Shown: positions 1 through 6,116 of the stretch, one piece after another
Layout: each line of letters opens with the position of its first letter
Numbering within the stretch: position 1 is the stretch's first letter
Program-made: the position numbers and the translations under genes
Origin: an uncultured Desulfurellaceae bacterium
Lineage (GTDB): Bacteria; Campylobacterota_A; Desulfurellia; Desulfurellales; Hippeaceae
Direction: 5' to 3'
Length of the DNA stretch: 7,800 nucleotides
NCBI GenBank assembly: GCA_913056505.1
Contig: CAJXLZ010000042.1
Coordinates: 1 to 7,800, forward strand
The notes under the pieces: model-generated
What the model was told of the DNA's origin: nothing
What the model saw: the letters and a program-made list of their open reading frames with translations, nothing else
The model's database searches: none

Positions 1-6
1 CCTTTT
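1..6 (-). promoter_or_regulatory. Shine-Dalgarno-like AAAAGG after ftsQ, probably for the next gene
   Basis: Immediately after the ftsQ stop the minus strand reads AAAAGG up to the window edge. It would suit a start codon a few bases outside the window. In dcw clusters ftsA usually follows ftsQ, so ftsA is the expected neighbour, but none of it is visible here. Confidence 0.4.
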
Positions 7-803
7 CAGCCACTATTAGCTCCTTTTTTCCATTTAATTACAATTTTATCATGATAACATATACTAACAAATTCGATTTTATCTTTTTTGCTGACAAGCT
101 CGCTCCATTCCCTTTCCAGTCTATTATAGGCTCCGGCATTGCATCTTAATGCATTTATGGCAACAATAAGACCGTTTTTAAAGTGAAACAACTCATAACT
201 ATCAGATACCACTTCAATGTAATCTATTTTACCTATCTTGTTCATTTTTTCAAATCTTTTTAAACTTAAGTTTAATATATTACGAAGATCATTTTGTTTG
301 TAATTTTTATTAATCTTTATTTTAGGTAAATTGTCTAAATTGGTTGAAATGTATATATTGCTACCATAATTACTTATGATGTTGCCTCTATCATCAATAA
401 TGAACTTTTTCTTTTCTTTATACAATATCCCCGCGGGTATGCGCTCCTTAATTTTTATATATATTGTATCGGGGTAAAATTTTGCAACTTTTGCAGATTG
501 AATCCATACATTTGAAATTAATTTAGAATATATATTCTGCGTGTTATATAAGTACAAAGGGCGTGCTGAGTTTATGTTCATTACATTTCTGATTATATAG
601 TTTCTATTTAAAATTTTGTTATCCTCTATATAAATATGCTTTAAAACATAGAATTTCTTAGTATATATCTTGTAAGTATAAATACTAAAGTATATTCCAA
701 AAGATAAAAGAATTAATATCAAAACAGATAGAACAATTTTTGCTATCGTGTTATAATTAATTCGCTTTGGCTCAGATTTTTTTGTATTCTTATAATCTAT
801 CAT
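6..803 (-). CDS. ftsQ: Cell division protein FtsQ
   Basis: FtsQ is a bitopic inner-membrane divisome scaffold that, with FtsB and FtsL, links early division proteins to septal wall synthesis. The 265 residues show a basic cytoplasmic tail at 1-18, one transmembrane helix at about 20-42 (IAKIVLSVLILILLSFGIYF) and a periplasmic region. The POTRA domain covers about 51-118, with LKHIYIEDNKILNRNYI, then NIYSKLISNVWIQSAKVAKF and PDTIYIKIKERIPAGIL, the family's characteristic ending. A beta-rich FtsQ domain follows to about 260, with FIIDDRGNIIS at 134-144. Sequence conservation is low outside POTRA, as usual for FtsQ. Position after murC-murB-ddl strengthens the call. The start has no clear Shine-Dalgarno and relies on an ATGA overlap with ddl, pointing to reinitiation. 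The TGA stop is at 6-8, so the gene is complete. Confidence 0.93.
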   Translation of the reverse strand: MIDYKNTKKSEPKRINYNTIAKIVLSVLILILLSFGIYFSIYTYKIYTKKFYVLKHIYIEDNKILNRNYIIRNVMNINSARPLYLYNTQNIYSKLISNVWIQSAKVAKFYPDTIYIKIKERIPAGILYKEKKKFIIDDRGNIISNYGSNIYISTNLDNLPKIKINKNYKQNDLRNILNLSLKRFEKMNKIGKIDYIEVVSDSYELFHFKNGLIVAINALRCNAGAYNRLEREWSELVSKKDKIEFVSICYHDKIVIKWKKGANSG

Positions 804-1696
804 ACAGTATCTGCAATGCGTTTAACTAAATCTTCAAAATTAATCCCTGCGCAGGATGCCGCCTTGGGCAGAAGGCTTGTTTCTGTCATACCGGGAACAG
901 TGTTTACCTCCAACACAAAAGGGATATTGTTCTGTAAAATCATATCCACTCTTGCTGCGCCCGCACACCCCAATATTCTATAGGATTTATAGGCTATATC
1001 CATACATAAATTTTCTATATTTTTATCTATTTTTTCCATCGGCACTATATACTGTGTTGATCCTGGTGTATATTTATTTTCATAATTGTAGAAGCCCTTT
1101 TTGGGCTTTATCTCTACTATAGGCAAAACATTGCCATTTAGTATACTAACTGTCAACTCTCTGCCCTCAATTTTTTCTTCAACAACTATTTTTTTAAATT
1201 TAGAAATCAAAATTTCTGATTTTGACACAAGTTCTTCTCTACTATGCGCAAATTCTACACCTATGGAAGAACCCTCATTATTGGGTTTGATACATACAGG
1301 CATAAAATCTACACTATTCAGATCGTCTGCTGTTTCGACTAAAACGCCCTTTGCAACAGGAATATTAGAACTATTCAATATAGATTTTGTAATAAACTTA
1401 TCCATGCATACAACACTCGATGAGAAGTCAGACCCCGTGTATTTAATCCCAAGCATATCGCAAGCCGCTTGAAGTTCACCATTTTCACCCCATCCACCAT
1501 GTAGAGCTATAAAAACCAGATCGGGCGATTTTGTCTTGATATTTTCTATACAACTTTTCTTATCATAACAGGTCAAACATTCAACATTTTTATAGTTTTT
1601 TAGCAACGCTTCATATACTGCTTTGCCGCTTTTTAGCGACACTGCCCTTTCTTTAGAATCACCTCCGCACACAACAACTATTTTTTTATCGTTCAT
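800..1696 (-). CDS. ddl: D-alanine--D-alanine ligase
   Basis: Ddl is the cytoplasmic ATP-grasp ligase that joins two D-Ala residues; the dipeptide is then added to UDP-MurNAc-tripeptide by MurF. The 298 residues are typical of the compact DdlB type. The N-terminal motif is CGGDSKERAVSLKSG at 10-24, with catalytic Glu16 kept but the following Glu of the usual EREVS replaced by Ala18. Next come LHGGWGENGELQ at 65-76, KPNNEGSSIGV at 137-147 (catalytic Ser), YENKYTPGSTQY at 205-216 (K208/Y209 in the active-site loop) and the metal-binding ARVD (248-251) and EVNTVPGMTETSLLP (263-277). The EKY-type loop fits D-Ala-D-Ala rather than D-Ala-D-Lac, though this was judged by eye only. It overlaps murB and ftsQ by four bases each (ATGA). 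The enzyme appears fully functional. Confidence 0.97.
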   Translation of the reverse strand: MNDKKIVVVCGGDSKERAVSLKSGKAVYEALLKNYKNVECLTCYDKKSCIENIKTKSPDLVFIALHGGWGENGELQAACDMLGIKYTGSDFSSSVVCMDKFITKSILNSSNIPVAKGVLVETADDLNSVDFMPVCIKPNNEGSSIGVEFAHSREELVSKSEILISKFKKIVVEEKIEGRELTVSILNGNVLPIVEIKPKKGFYNYENKYTPGSTQYIVPMEKIDKNIENLCMDIAYKSYRILGCAGAARVDMILQNNIPFVLEVNTVPGMTETSLLPKAASCAGINFEDLVKRIADTV

Positions 1697-2508
1697 ATAA
1701 TTTTAACCTCTTCTTCCAAACTGATTCCAAATTGTTTATACACGCTATTTTTCATTTTATCTATCAAAAAAGCGATATCGTCAAATTCCGTTTCCCCGAA
1801 GCCTATAATAAAATTACCGTGTTTTTCAGATATTGCTGCACTATTTTTACGCATACCTTTAAGTCCGCATCGATCTATCATTTCACCTGCCGTAAATTCC
1901 TTATTCTTTGGATTTTTAAAAACACTGCCAAATGTATTCTTGATATGTGCTGCAGATAATCTCTTCTTGATATAGCTTTTTGTTCTGTTGATAATTGTTT
2001 TTCTCTTTTCTGTTTTACAATTCAGTGCGACCTCTAATATAACATATCCTTTTAGACTTGTCTCTCTATAAAAAAAGTCCACACTGCTTTTATCAACATA
2101 AATTATACCCTTTTCAGCGCTATAGACCTTTGCGTAGGAAAAGATATCACCTATTGATTTAGAAAAAGCACCTGCATTCATATAGGTTGCTCCACCTATT
2201 GAGCAGGGAACGCCATATAAAAATTCCAAACCGGTTATATTGTTTGATATGCAAAATTTCATAATATCTGACATTTTTGTAGCAGCACCTATAACAATAA
2301 CATTACCCTGCTTTTTTATATATGAAAAGTTGTGAGAGAGTTTATAAAGCATAATATTTGATTTTACAAGCGTATTGCTGCCGGCACCCAGTAGATGGTC
2401 GGTATCTATGCTATATAGGTCATCTTCACTATCCACAAAACATATATCCCTGTATCCTTTTAATCTTATGGATGTGATATGAGCTAAAGCGACCCGCTCA
2501 ATTTTCAC
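1693..2508 (-). CDS. murB: UDP-N-acetylenolpyruvoylglucosamine reductase, short form
   Basis: MurB is the FAD- and NADPH-dependent cytoplasmic enzyme that reduces UDP-GlcNAc-enolpyruvate to UDP-MurNAc, the MurC substrate. FAD-domain marks are GAGSNTLV at 41-48, EFLYGVPCSIGGATYMNAGAF at 95-115 and FFYRETSL at 145-152. The catalytic Ser is in NTFGSVFKNP (191-200, Ser195), followed by AGEMIDRCGLKG and SEKHGNFIIGFG at 227-238. The C-terminal catalytic acid is Glu267 in LEEEVKII. At 271 residues it is shorter than the usual 300-340. The stretch between the SIRLKGYRDICFV strand and GAGSN is only about 15 residues, so a helix-sized piece normally present there is missing. I recall a similar shortening in Campylobacterota. 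The gene starts with GTG and overlaps murC by 11 bases and ddl by four. Confidence 0.94.
   Translation of the reverse strand: MKIERVALAHITSIRLKGYRDICFVDSEDDLYSIDTDHLLGAGSNTLVKSNIMLYKLSHNFSYIKKQGNVIVIGAATKMSDIMKFCISNNITGLEFLYGVPCSIGGATYMNAGAFSKSIGDIFSYAKVYSAEKGIIYVDKSSVDFFYRETSLKGYVILEVALNCKTEKRKTIINRTKSYIKKRLSAAHIKNTFGSVFKNPKNKEFTAGEMIDRCGLKGMRKNSAAISEKHGNFIIGFGETEFDDIAFLIDKMKNSVYKQFGISLEEEVKII
1707..1710 (-). promoter_or_regulatory. Ribosome binding site of ddl (GAGG)
   Basis: The minus strand has GAGG within a purine run, ten bases before the ATG at 1696. It lies inside the end of murB and supports this ddl start, which also makes an ATGA overlap with the murB stop. Confidence 0.55.
2498..2508 (-). 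other. 11-base murC/murB overlap with GTG start for murB
   Basis: murC ends in TGA at 2498-2500, while murB begins with GTG at 2506-2508 in another frame. The only nearby Shine-Dalgarno candidate is GGTG (2519-2522), ten bases upstream, which is weak. The next in-frame Met is residue 53, beyond the GAGSN motif, so the GTG is the sensible start. A weak site, a GTG codon and an overlap together suggest that murB is translated mainly by coupling to murC. Confidence 0.65.
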
Positions 2509-3865
2509 TTAATCTTTTCACCAAGCGCTTAATAATATTGGTTATACTGCCCGCACCGAGCGCAACAAGTATACCCTCATCCTTCCTACTCTCTAAATAT
2601 CTATATAAAGATTCCTCATCTTCAATATATACTGCATTTTTGCTTATTTTATTAATTTTCTTGGTCAGTATAGCGGAATTTACACCATCAATGGGTTTTT
2701 CAGATGCCGCATATATATCCAAGACAATCACTTCCTTAACATTTCTGAAACATTTAGCAAATTCGTCCATAAGTTGCAGTGTTCTTGAGAATCTATGCGG
2801 CTGAAAAATAGACATAACATTTTCTGATATTAATGAAGCTGTAGCAAGCGTAGCTTTTATCTCTGTAGGATGGTGGGCATAGTCATCATATACATCCATA
2901 TTATTTATTTTACCTATATGCGTAAATCGCCTATATACGCCGGTGAATTCCGAAAATGTTTTCCTCAATATTTCTTCGCTTATATTTAATTTATAAGATA
3001 TAGCGCAAACCGCCAAAGCATTAGATATATTGTGCATCCCCAATACCCCGAGTGCAACATCCTCAATAACTGTTTGATTAATCTTTATGTTAAATATGCT
3101 CCTGTTTTTCTCAAATCTTATGTTATACGCATATATATCTGCTTTTTTATTTTCTGTGCTGTACGATATGCAGTTTTCTCCTTTGCTTATCTTTTTTTGT
3201 ATAATCGGATCATCTGCATTAACTATTTTTATGTATGAATGTTCAATAAACTCTTTAAATGCCATTATTTCGTTATCAAAACTGCCGTAAAATCCCAAGT
3301 GATCATTGTCTATATTGGTTATCACGCCTATATAAGGATTTAGCAGCAAAAATCCACCATCGCTCTCATCTGCTTCCGCAACGAAATATTGACCATCCCC
3401 TATCATTACATTATTATTTATACTTCTTAACCTTCCGCCTATGATGGCATTCGGGTCAATACCGGCATTTTTTAACAATAAAGCGCATAAAGATGTTGTT
3501 GTTGTTTTGCCGTGTGACCCGGCTATGGCTATGCTCTTTTGCGCATTAATCAGGTGTGCAAGCAGCTGGCATCTTCTTACTATGGGAATTTTTTTTCTTC
3601 TTGCTGATACAATTTCCACATTATCATCAGAAACAGCAGATGACATTACAATTAGATCAGTGTTGTCCTCTATATTTTCCGGAGCGTGTCCTATATGAAT
3701 CGTTATGCCCTTATTTTTTAGTGTTTTAACGTTATTGTTTTCAGATAGGTCTGAACCTGTTATGGTAATCTTTTTGTTGAGCATATGCTGGGCAATAGAG
3801 CTCATACCTATGCCGCCTATTCCTACGAAATGTATTTTTTGTGCATTATCCATAATATATTTCAT
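2498..3865 (-). CDS. murC: UDP-N-acetylmuramate--L-alanine ligase
   Basis: MurC is the cytoplasmic ATP-dependent ligase that adds L-Ala to UDP-MurNAc, the first amino acid of the peptidoglycan stem. The 455 residues match the family. The N-terminal UDP-binding domain has HFVGIGGIGMSSIA at 12-25. The central ATPase domain has the P-loop AGSHGKTTTT at 115-124, EADESDGGF at 164-172, NIDNDHLGFYG at 184-194 and GMHNISNALA at 276-285. The C-terminal domain has DDYAHHPTEI at 327-336 and QPHRFSRT at 355-362. All expected active-site motifs are present. The ATG directly abuts the TAG of the TrpC-like gene, and AAAGGG lies upstream with GGG nine bases from the start, so Met1 is preferred over Met5. The 3' end overlaps murB by 11 bases. 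Confidence 0.97.
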   Translation of the reverse strand: MKYIMDNAQKIHFVGIGGIGMSSIAQHMLNKKITITGSDLSENNNVKTLKNKGITIHIGHAPENIEDNTDLIVMSSAVSDDNVEIVSARRKKIPIVRRCQLLAHLINAQKSIAIAGSHGKTTTTSLCALLLKNAGIDPNAIIGGRLRSINNNVMIGDGQYFVAEADESDGGFLLLNPYIGVITNIDNDHLGFYGSFDNEIMAFKEFIEHSYIKIVNADDPIIQKKISKGENCISYSTENKKADIYAYNIRFEKNRSIFNIKINQTVIEDVALGVLGMHNISNALAVCAISYKLNISEEILRKTFSEFTGVYRRFTHIGKINNMDVYDDYAHHPTEIKATLATASLISENVMSIFQPHRFSRTLQLMDEFAKCFRNVKEVIVLDIYAASEKPIDGVNSAILTKKINKISKNAVYIEDEESLYRYLESRKDEGILVALGAGSITNIIKRLVKRLSEN

Positions 3866-4588
3866 CTATAAAAGCCCTTTGTTGTTTACTATAAATATGT
3901 TGCAGTTGGATTTTATAAGTCTTTCTTTTTCTGAAGAATCATTTATGTATTTTATAATGTTTCTGTTCATAAAGAACCTTAAATCATCCAAATCTTCATT
4001 TTCTAATTTAAGTGTCCTATTTTTCTTGTTAATATCCGTAATCCTCATATTAATATTTAAACTCACATCCACTATGAAGAAATTTAAATCATCCAAACCG
4101 GAGTCTTTTAATTTAGCTATATCGCTGTTGTTCTTAATATATACAATAGGCGTCATACCCATTTCGCGAATAGATGCAACAAGTTCCTTAAGTCTGTTTT
4201 CGTCTATCAACTCAAGTCTTATAACAATAGCATCAACGCCAAAAGCCCGTAATAGATATATCTGGTATTTATCAATGATAAAATCATTTGCTATAACAGG
4301 CATATCTTTGTGCAGTGACTTGAAAAACGACACATTATCCAAATCCCCTTTTAAGATTGTCTCATCCGTATCTATCATTACAGCACTAATGTTGGATAAA
4401 TTTAGATTGTCTATATCATCCCCATTATTTAAATGCAGTATATAATTTATTCTATTTTTGCTAAATTCCTCATTTATATCTATGGGGTAAATAAACGCTG
4501 TCTCCAAACCCATCTCCATAATTTTAATCGGTATATCCTTTTTTTTGTACTCCAAATATTTCCTTTTCAAATCAATAATATCATTCAT
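3866..4588 (-). CDS. Degenerate TrpC (indole-3-glycerol-phosphate synthase)-like TIM-barrel protein, probable pseudoenzyme
   Basis: This intact 240-residue soluble protein is close in length to a single-domain TrpC (about 250-260). TrpC makes indole-3-glycerol phosphate from CdRP in tryptophan synthesis. The homology is clearest at MPVIANDFIIDKYQIYLLRA (96-115), matching the family's PVLxKDFIIDxYQIYxAR, and continues through GVDAIVIRLELIDENRLKEL and REMGMTPIVYI. Upstream, MIDTDETILKGDLDNV (71-86) matches the family's LTDExFFxGSxxxL. By-eye alignment to E. coli TrpC puts non-catalytic residues at all key positions. The KDF lysine is Asn101, the beta-1 Glu/Lys pair is Pro35/Asp37, the EV-motif Glu is Tyr150, the GINNR Asn is about Asp174, the ESG Ser is about Asp217, and the phosphate-binding GS is Asn235/Asn236. 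The protein is thus unlikely to be an active IGPS. It lies between lgt (8-base overlap) and murC (no gap), where murG is common in other clusters. Its real function is unknown. Confidence 0.72.
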   Translation of the reverse strand: MNDIIDLKRKYLEYKKKDIPIKIMEMGLETAFIYPIDINEEFSKNRINYILHLNNGDDIDNLNLSNISAVMIDTDETILKGDLDNVSFFKSLHKDMPVIANDFIIDKYQIYLLRAFGVDAIVIRLELIDENRLKELVASIREMGMTPIVYIKNNSDIAKLKDSGLDDLNFFIVDVSLNINMRITDINKKNRTLKLENEDLDDLRFFMNRNIIKYINDSSEKERLIKSNCNIFIVNNKGLL

Positions 4589-5360
4589 TTTTTCTCCATT
4601 GTTTTTTAACGCTGGAAAATCCGGCTAAAGCTACAATAACCATAGATATGCACAGCCATTGTCCCATTGTTAATCCATATATAAAACCAATCTGAGGATC
4701 TGGTTGACGTGTAAATTCTATGAAAAATCTGAATATACCGTATAATAAAATAAACATATAGAATAAAAATCCCTTATTTTGTATATATCTATCTCTCAGA
4801 AACCTTAAAATAACAAATAAAATAAAACCTTCAAAAATTGCTTCATAAATCTGAGATGGGTGCCTCGGCAGATATCCACCACTCGGAAATTTTACTGCCC
4901 ATGGAACAGTTGTTACCCTGCCCCACAGCTCATCATTGATAAAATTTGCAATTCTCCCGAAAAAAAGACCGACGGGTACAATGACAACAACCTCATCGGC
5001 CAATTTATAAAAACTGATCTTATACTTTTTTGCAACTATAATTCCGGCTAATATAACACCTATTAGACCCCCATGAAAACTCATGCCGCCGTGCCATACA
5101 TAAAGAATATCTATTGGATTATGCAGATAGTATGTAAAGTTATATATCGCAACATAGCCCAATCTCCCACCTATAATAACGCCCAAAATAGCATAAAAAA
5201 CGGCGTCATCAATTAAGTTCTTTATGTGAAACCTGCTAAATCTTTTTTTTATATACAGATATCCGATAATAAATCCTAAAGCATAAGCTAAACCATACCA
5301 TCTAAGATGTACTGGACCAAAACTAACTATATTAGGATTTATGTTCGGATAACTAATCAT
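4581..5360 (-). CDS. lgt: Phosphatidylglycerol--prolipoprotein diacylglyceryl transferase
   Basis: Lgt is a polytopic inner-membrane enzyme that moves diacylglycerol from phosphatidylglycerol to the lipobox cysteine of prolipoproteins, the first step of lipoprotein maturation. The 259 residues are normal for the family and contain about seven hydrophobic segments. Visible family marks are RWYGLAYALGF at 20-30, HGGMSFHGG at 90-98, the Lgt signature GRIANFINDELWGR at 135-148, RHPSQIYEA at 166-174 and RFFIEFTRQPDPQIG at 211-225. By-eye matches to residues reported as important in E. coli Lgt are Y22 (Y26), H96 (H103), R136 (R143), N139 (N146), E144 (E151), G147 (G154), R211 (R239) and E215 (E243). 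One small oddity is Asp143, where the signature usually has Gly. The ATG lies inside the end of the SPOR gene with only a weak A/G-rich stretch before it, suggesting coupled translation. Confidence 0.97.
   Translation of the reverse strand: MISYPNINPNIVSFGPVHLRWYGLAYALGFIIGYLYIKKRFSRFHIKNLIDDAVFYAILGVIIGGRLGYVAIYNFTYYLHNPIDILYVWHGGMSFHGGLIGVILAGIIVAKKYKISFYKLADEVVVIVPVGLFFGRIANFINDELWGRVTTVPWAVKFPSGGYLPRHPSQIYEAIFEGFILFVILRFLRDRYIQNKGFLFYMFILLYGIFRFFIEFTRQPDPQIGFIYGLTMGQWLCISMVIVALAGFSSVKKQWRKNE
4594..4597 (-). promoter_or_regulatory. Ribosome binding site of the TrpC-like gene (GGAG)
   Basis: The minus strand reads GGAG, five A residues, then the ATG at 4588. It is the cleanest Shine-Dalgarno in the window and lies inside the end of lgt. 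It fixes the start of the TrpC-like gene and argues that the gene is translated rather than decaying. Confidence 0.75.
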
Positions 5361-6105
5361 CTTTCTTTATCAAAGGGGAATATGCAAGTCTTAATTTTCT
5401 TTTAATCTTGTTTGATTGCGATATTGCTGCTCTATGTCCTATAATCGGGCCGACCATAATCCTCGAATATGTTTTATTATGTATATTAACACATACAATA
5501 TATGCCTTGAATCCATATCTTCTTAATTTAGCTAAAGTACTCAAGGCAACTTTTCTGTTTAAATTGGAAGATACTTGAATTACATATTTAGCAAGATTGG
5601 ACTTTCGTTTAATTGATGTGTGCTTGTGTATGTGATGTTTCAATTTCGAGTGTGTAACCAATGTTTTTTGGGTGTGTGTCTTATTGACCCACTTTGTTTC
5701 TGTTTTCCTACTGCTGTTTTCATTAACTTCCGGAGAGATTATTTCAGGGCCGCTTTCATTATATGCTGTACTGCTATTATCTTGAGTGTTGAGACCGGAA
5801 TTAATAGTACTTGAGGGCTGAACGCTGTTTCCGTTTACTGTATAATCCTCCGCACCGTTTTTCTCTTCTGTTGGTTGCTCATTCTGCACTGTATTATTTT
5901 CTCCATTTAAATAAGGCGCGTTATAATTTTTTTCCGATATTGCTTGATTGTAGGTATTTTTGGATGCTTCTATAAAAGTTTTTATCCCATAACCTACAGC
6001 TATTCCGATAAACAGAGCAACTACTATGCTTATTATTAGAACGCCCAATGAATATTGTTTCTGATGGGTTTCCAACATATTTTTTATCTGATTTTTATCA
6101 TCCAT
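5353..6105 (-). CDS. SPOR-domain membrane protein, probable septal peptidoglycan-binding division protein
   Basis: A 250-residue bitopic protein. Residues 1-18 are a short polar cytoplasmic tail. Residues about 19-42 are a hydrophobic helix (GVLIISIVVALFIGIAVGYG) that should act as an uncleaved inner-membrane anchor. Residues 43-135 are an Asn/Ser/Gln/Glu-rich, low-complexity linker. Residues 138-168 are strongly basic and His-rich (KLKHHIHKH at 154-162). Residues 171-246 have the SPOR pattern: YVIQVSS, a helix with LAKLRRYGFKAYIV, then YSRIMVGPIIGHRAA. SPOR domains bind glycan strands lacking stem peptides, which accumulate at the septum, so a periplasmic role in division is inferred, as for FtsN and DedD. 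I cannot say which named family it belongs to. The start is fixed by a strong ribosome binding site. The 3' end overlaps lgt by eight bases. Confidence 0.85.
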   Translation of the reverse strand: MDDKNQIKNMLETHQKQYSLGVLIISIVVALFIGIAVGYGIKTFIEASKNTYNQAISEKNYNAPYLNGENNTVQNEQPTEEKNGAEDYTVNGNSVQPSSTINSGLNTQDNSSTAYNESGPEIISPEVNENSSRKTETKWVNKTHTQKTLVTHSKLKHHIHKHTSIKRKSNLAKYVIQVSSNLNRKVALSTLAKLRRYGFKAYIVCVNIHNKTYSRIMVGPIIGHRAAISQSNKIKRKLRLAYSPLIKKDD

Positions 6106-6110
6106 CTTAA

Positions 6111-6116
6111 CACCTC
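6111..6116 (-). promoter_or_regulatory. Ribosome binding site of the SPOR gene (GAGGTG)
   Basis: The minus strand reads GAGGTG, then TTAAG, then the ATG at 6105. This is a good Shine-Dalgarno at five-base spacing. It overlaps the TGA stop of argS at 6115-6117, so termination on argS and initiation on the next gene are likely coupled. Confidence 0.7.

Noticed and set aside
1101..1472. Plus-strand open frame opposite ddl.
   Set aside because: It mirrors conserved ddl codons on the other strand and has no recognisable motif.
3490..3512. Short GTT/ACA triplet repeat within murC.
   Set aside because: It is the codon run for the Thr residues of the P-loop GKTTTT, constrained by protein function rather than being a repeat element.
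3853..3865. Alternative murC start at Met5 (ATG at 3851-3853).
   Set aside because: The bases just before it are AT-rich without a purine site, whereas AAAGGG lies at good spacing from Met1, which also abuts the upstream stop.
3705..4445. A 246-codon open frame on the plus strand opposite the TrpC-like gene and the start of murC, with hydrophobic, membrane-like content.
   Set aside because: It is antisense to two well-packed minus-strand genes, one of them murC. Its hydrophobic look comes from the complement of AT-rich, Lys/Asn/Ile-rich codons, and no family is recognisable.
3866..4588. Calling this gene a functional trpC or a pseudogene.
   Set aside because: The key catalytic Lys, Glu and Asn positions and the phosphate-binding GS are replaced, so an active IGPS is unlikely. 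The frame is intact with a strong ribosome binding site and no stop or frameshift, so it is not an obvious pseudogene.
5240..5252. Run of T residues within lgt (poly-A in the coding strand) as a possible programmed slippage or terminator site.
   Set aside because: It encodes an ordinary Ile-Lys-Lys-Arg stretch in an intact frame, has no upstream hairpin that I can see, and such runs are expected at this base composition.
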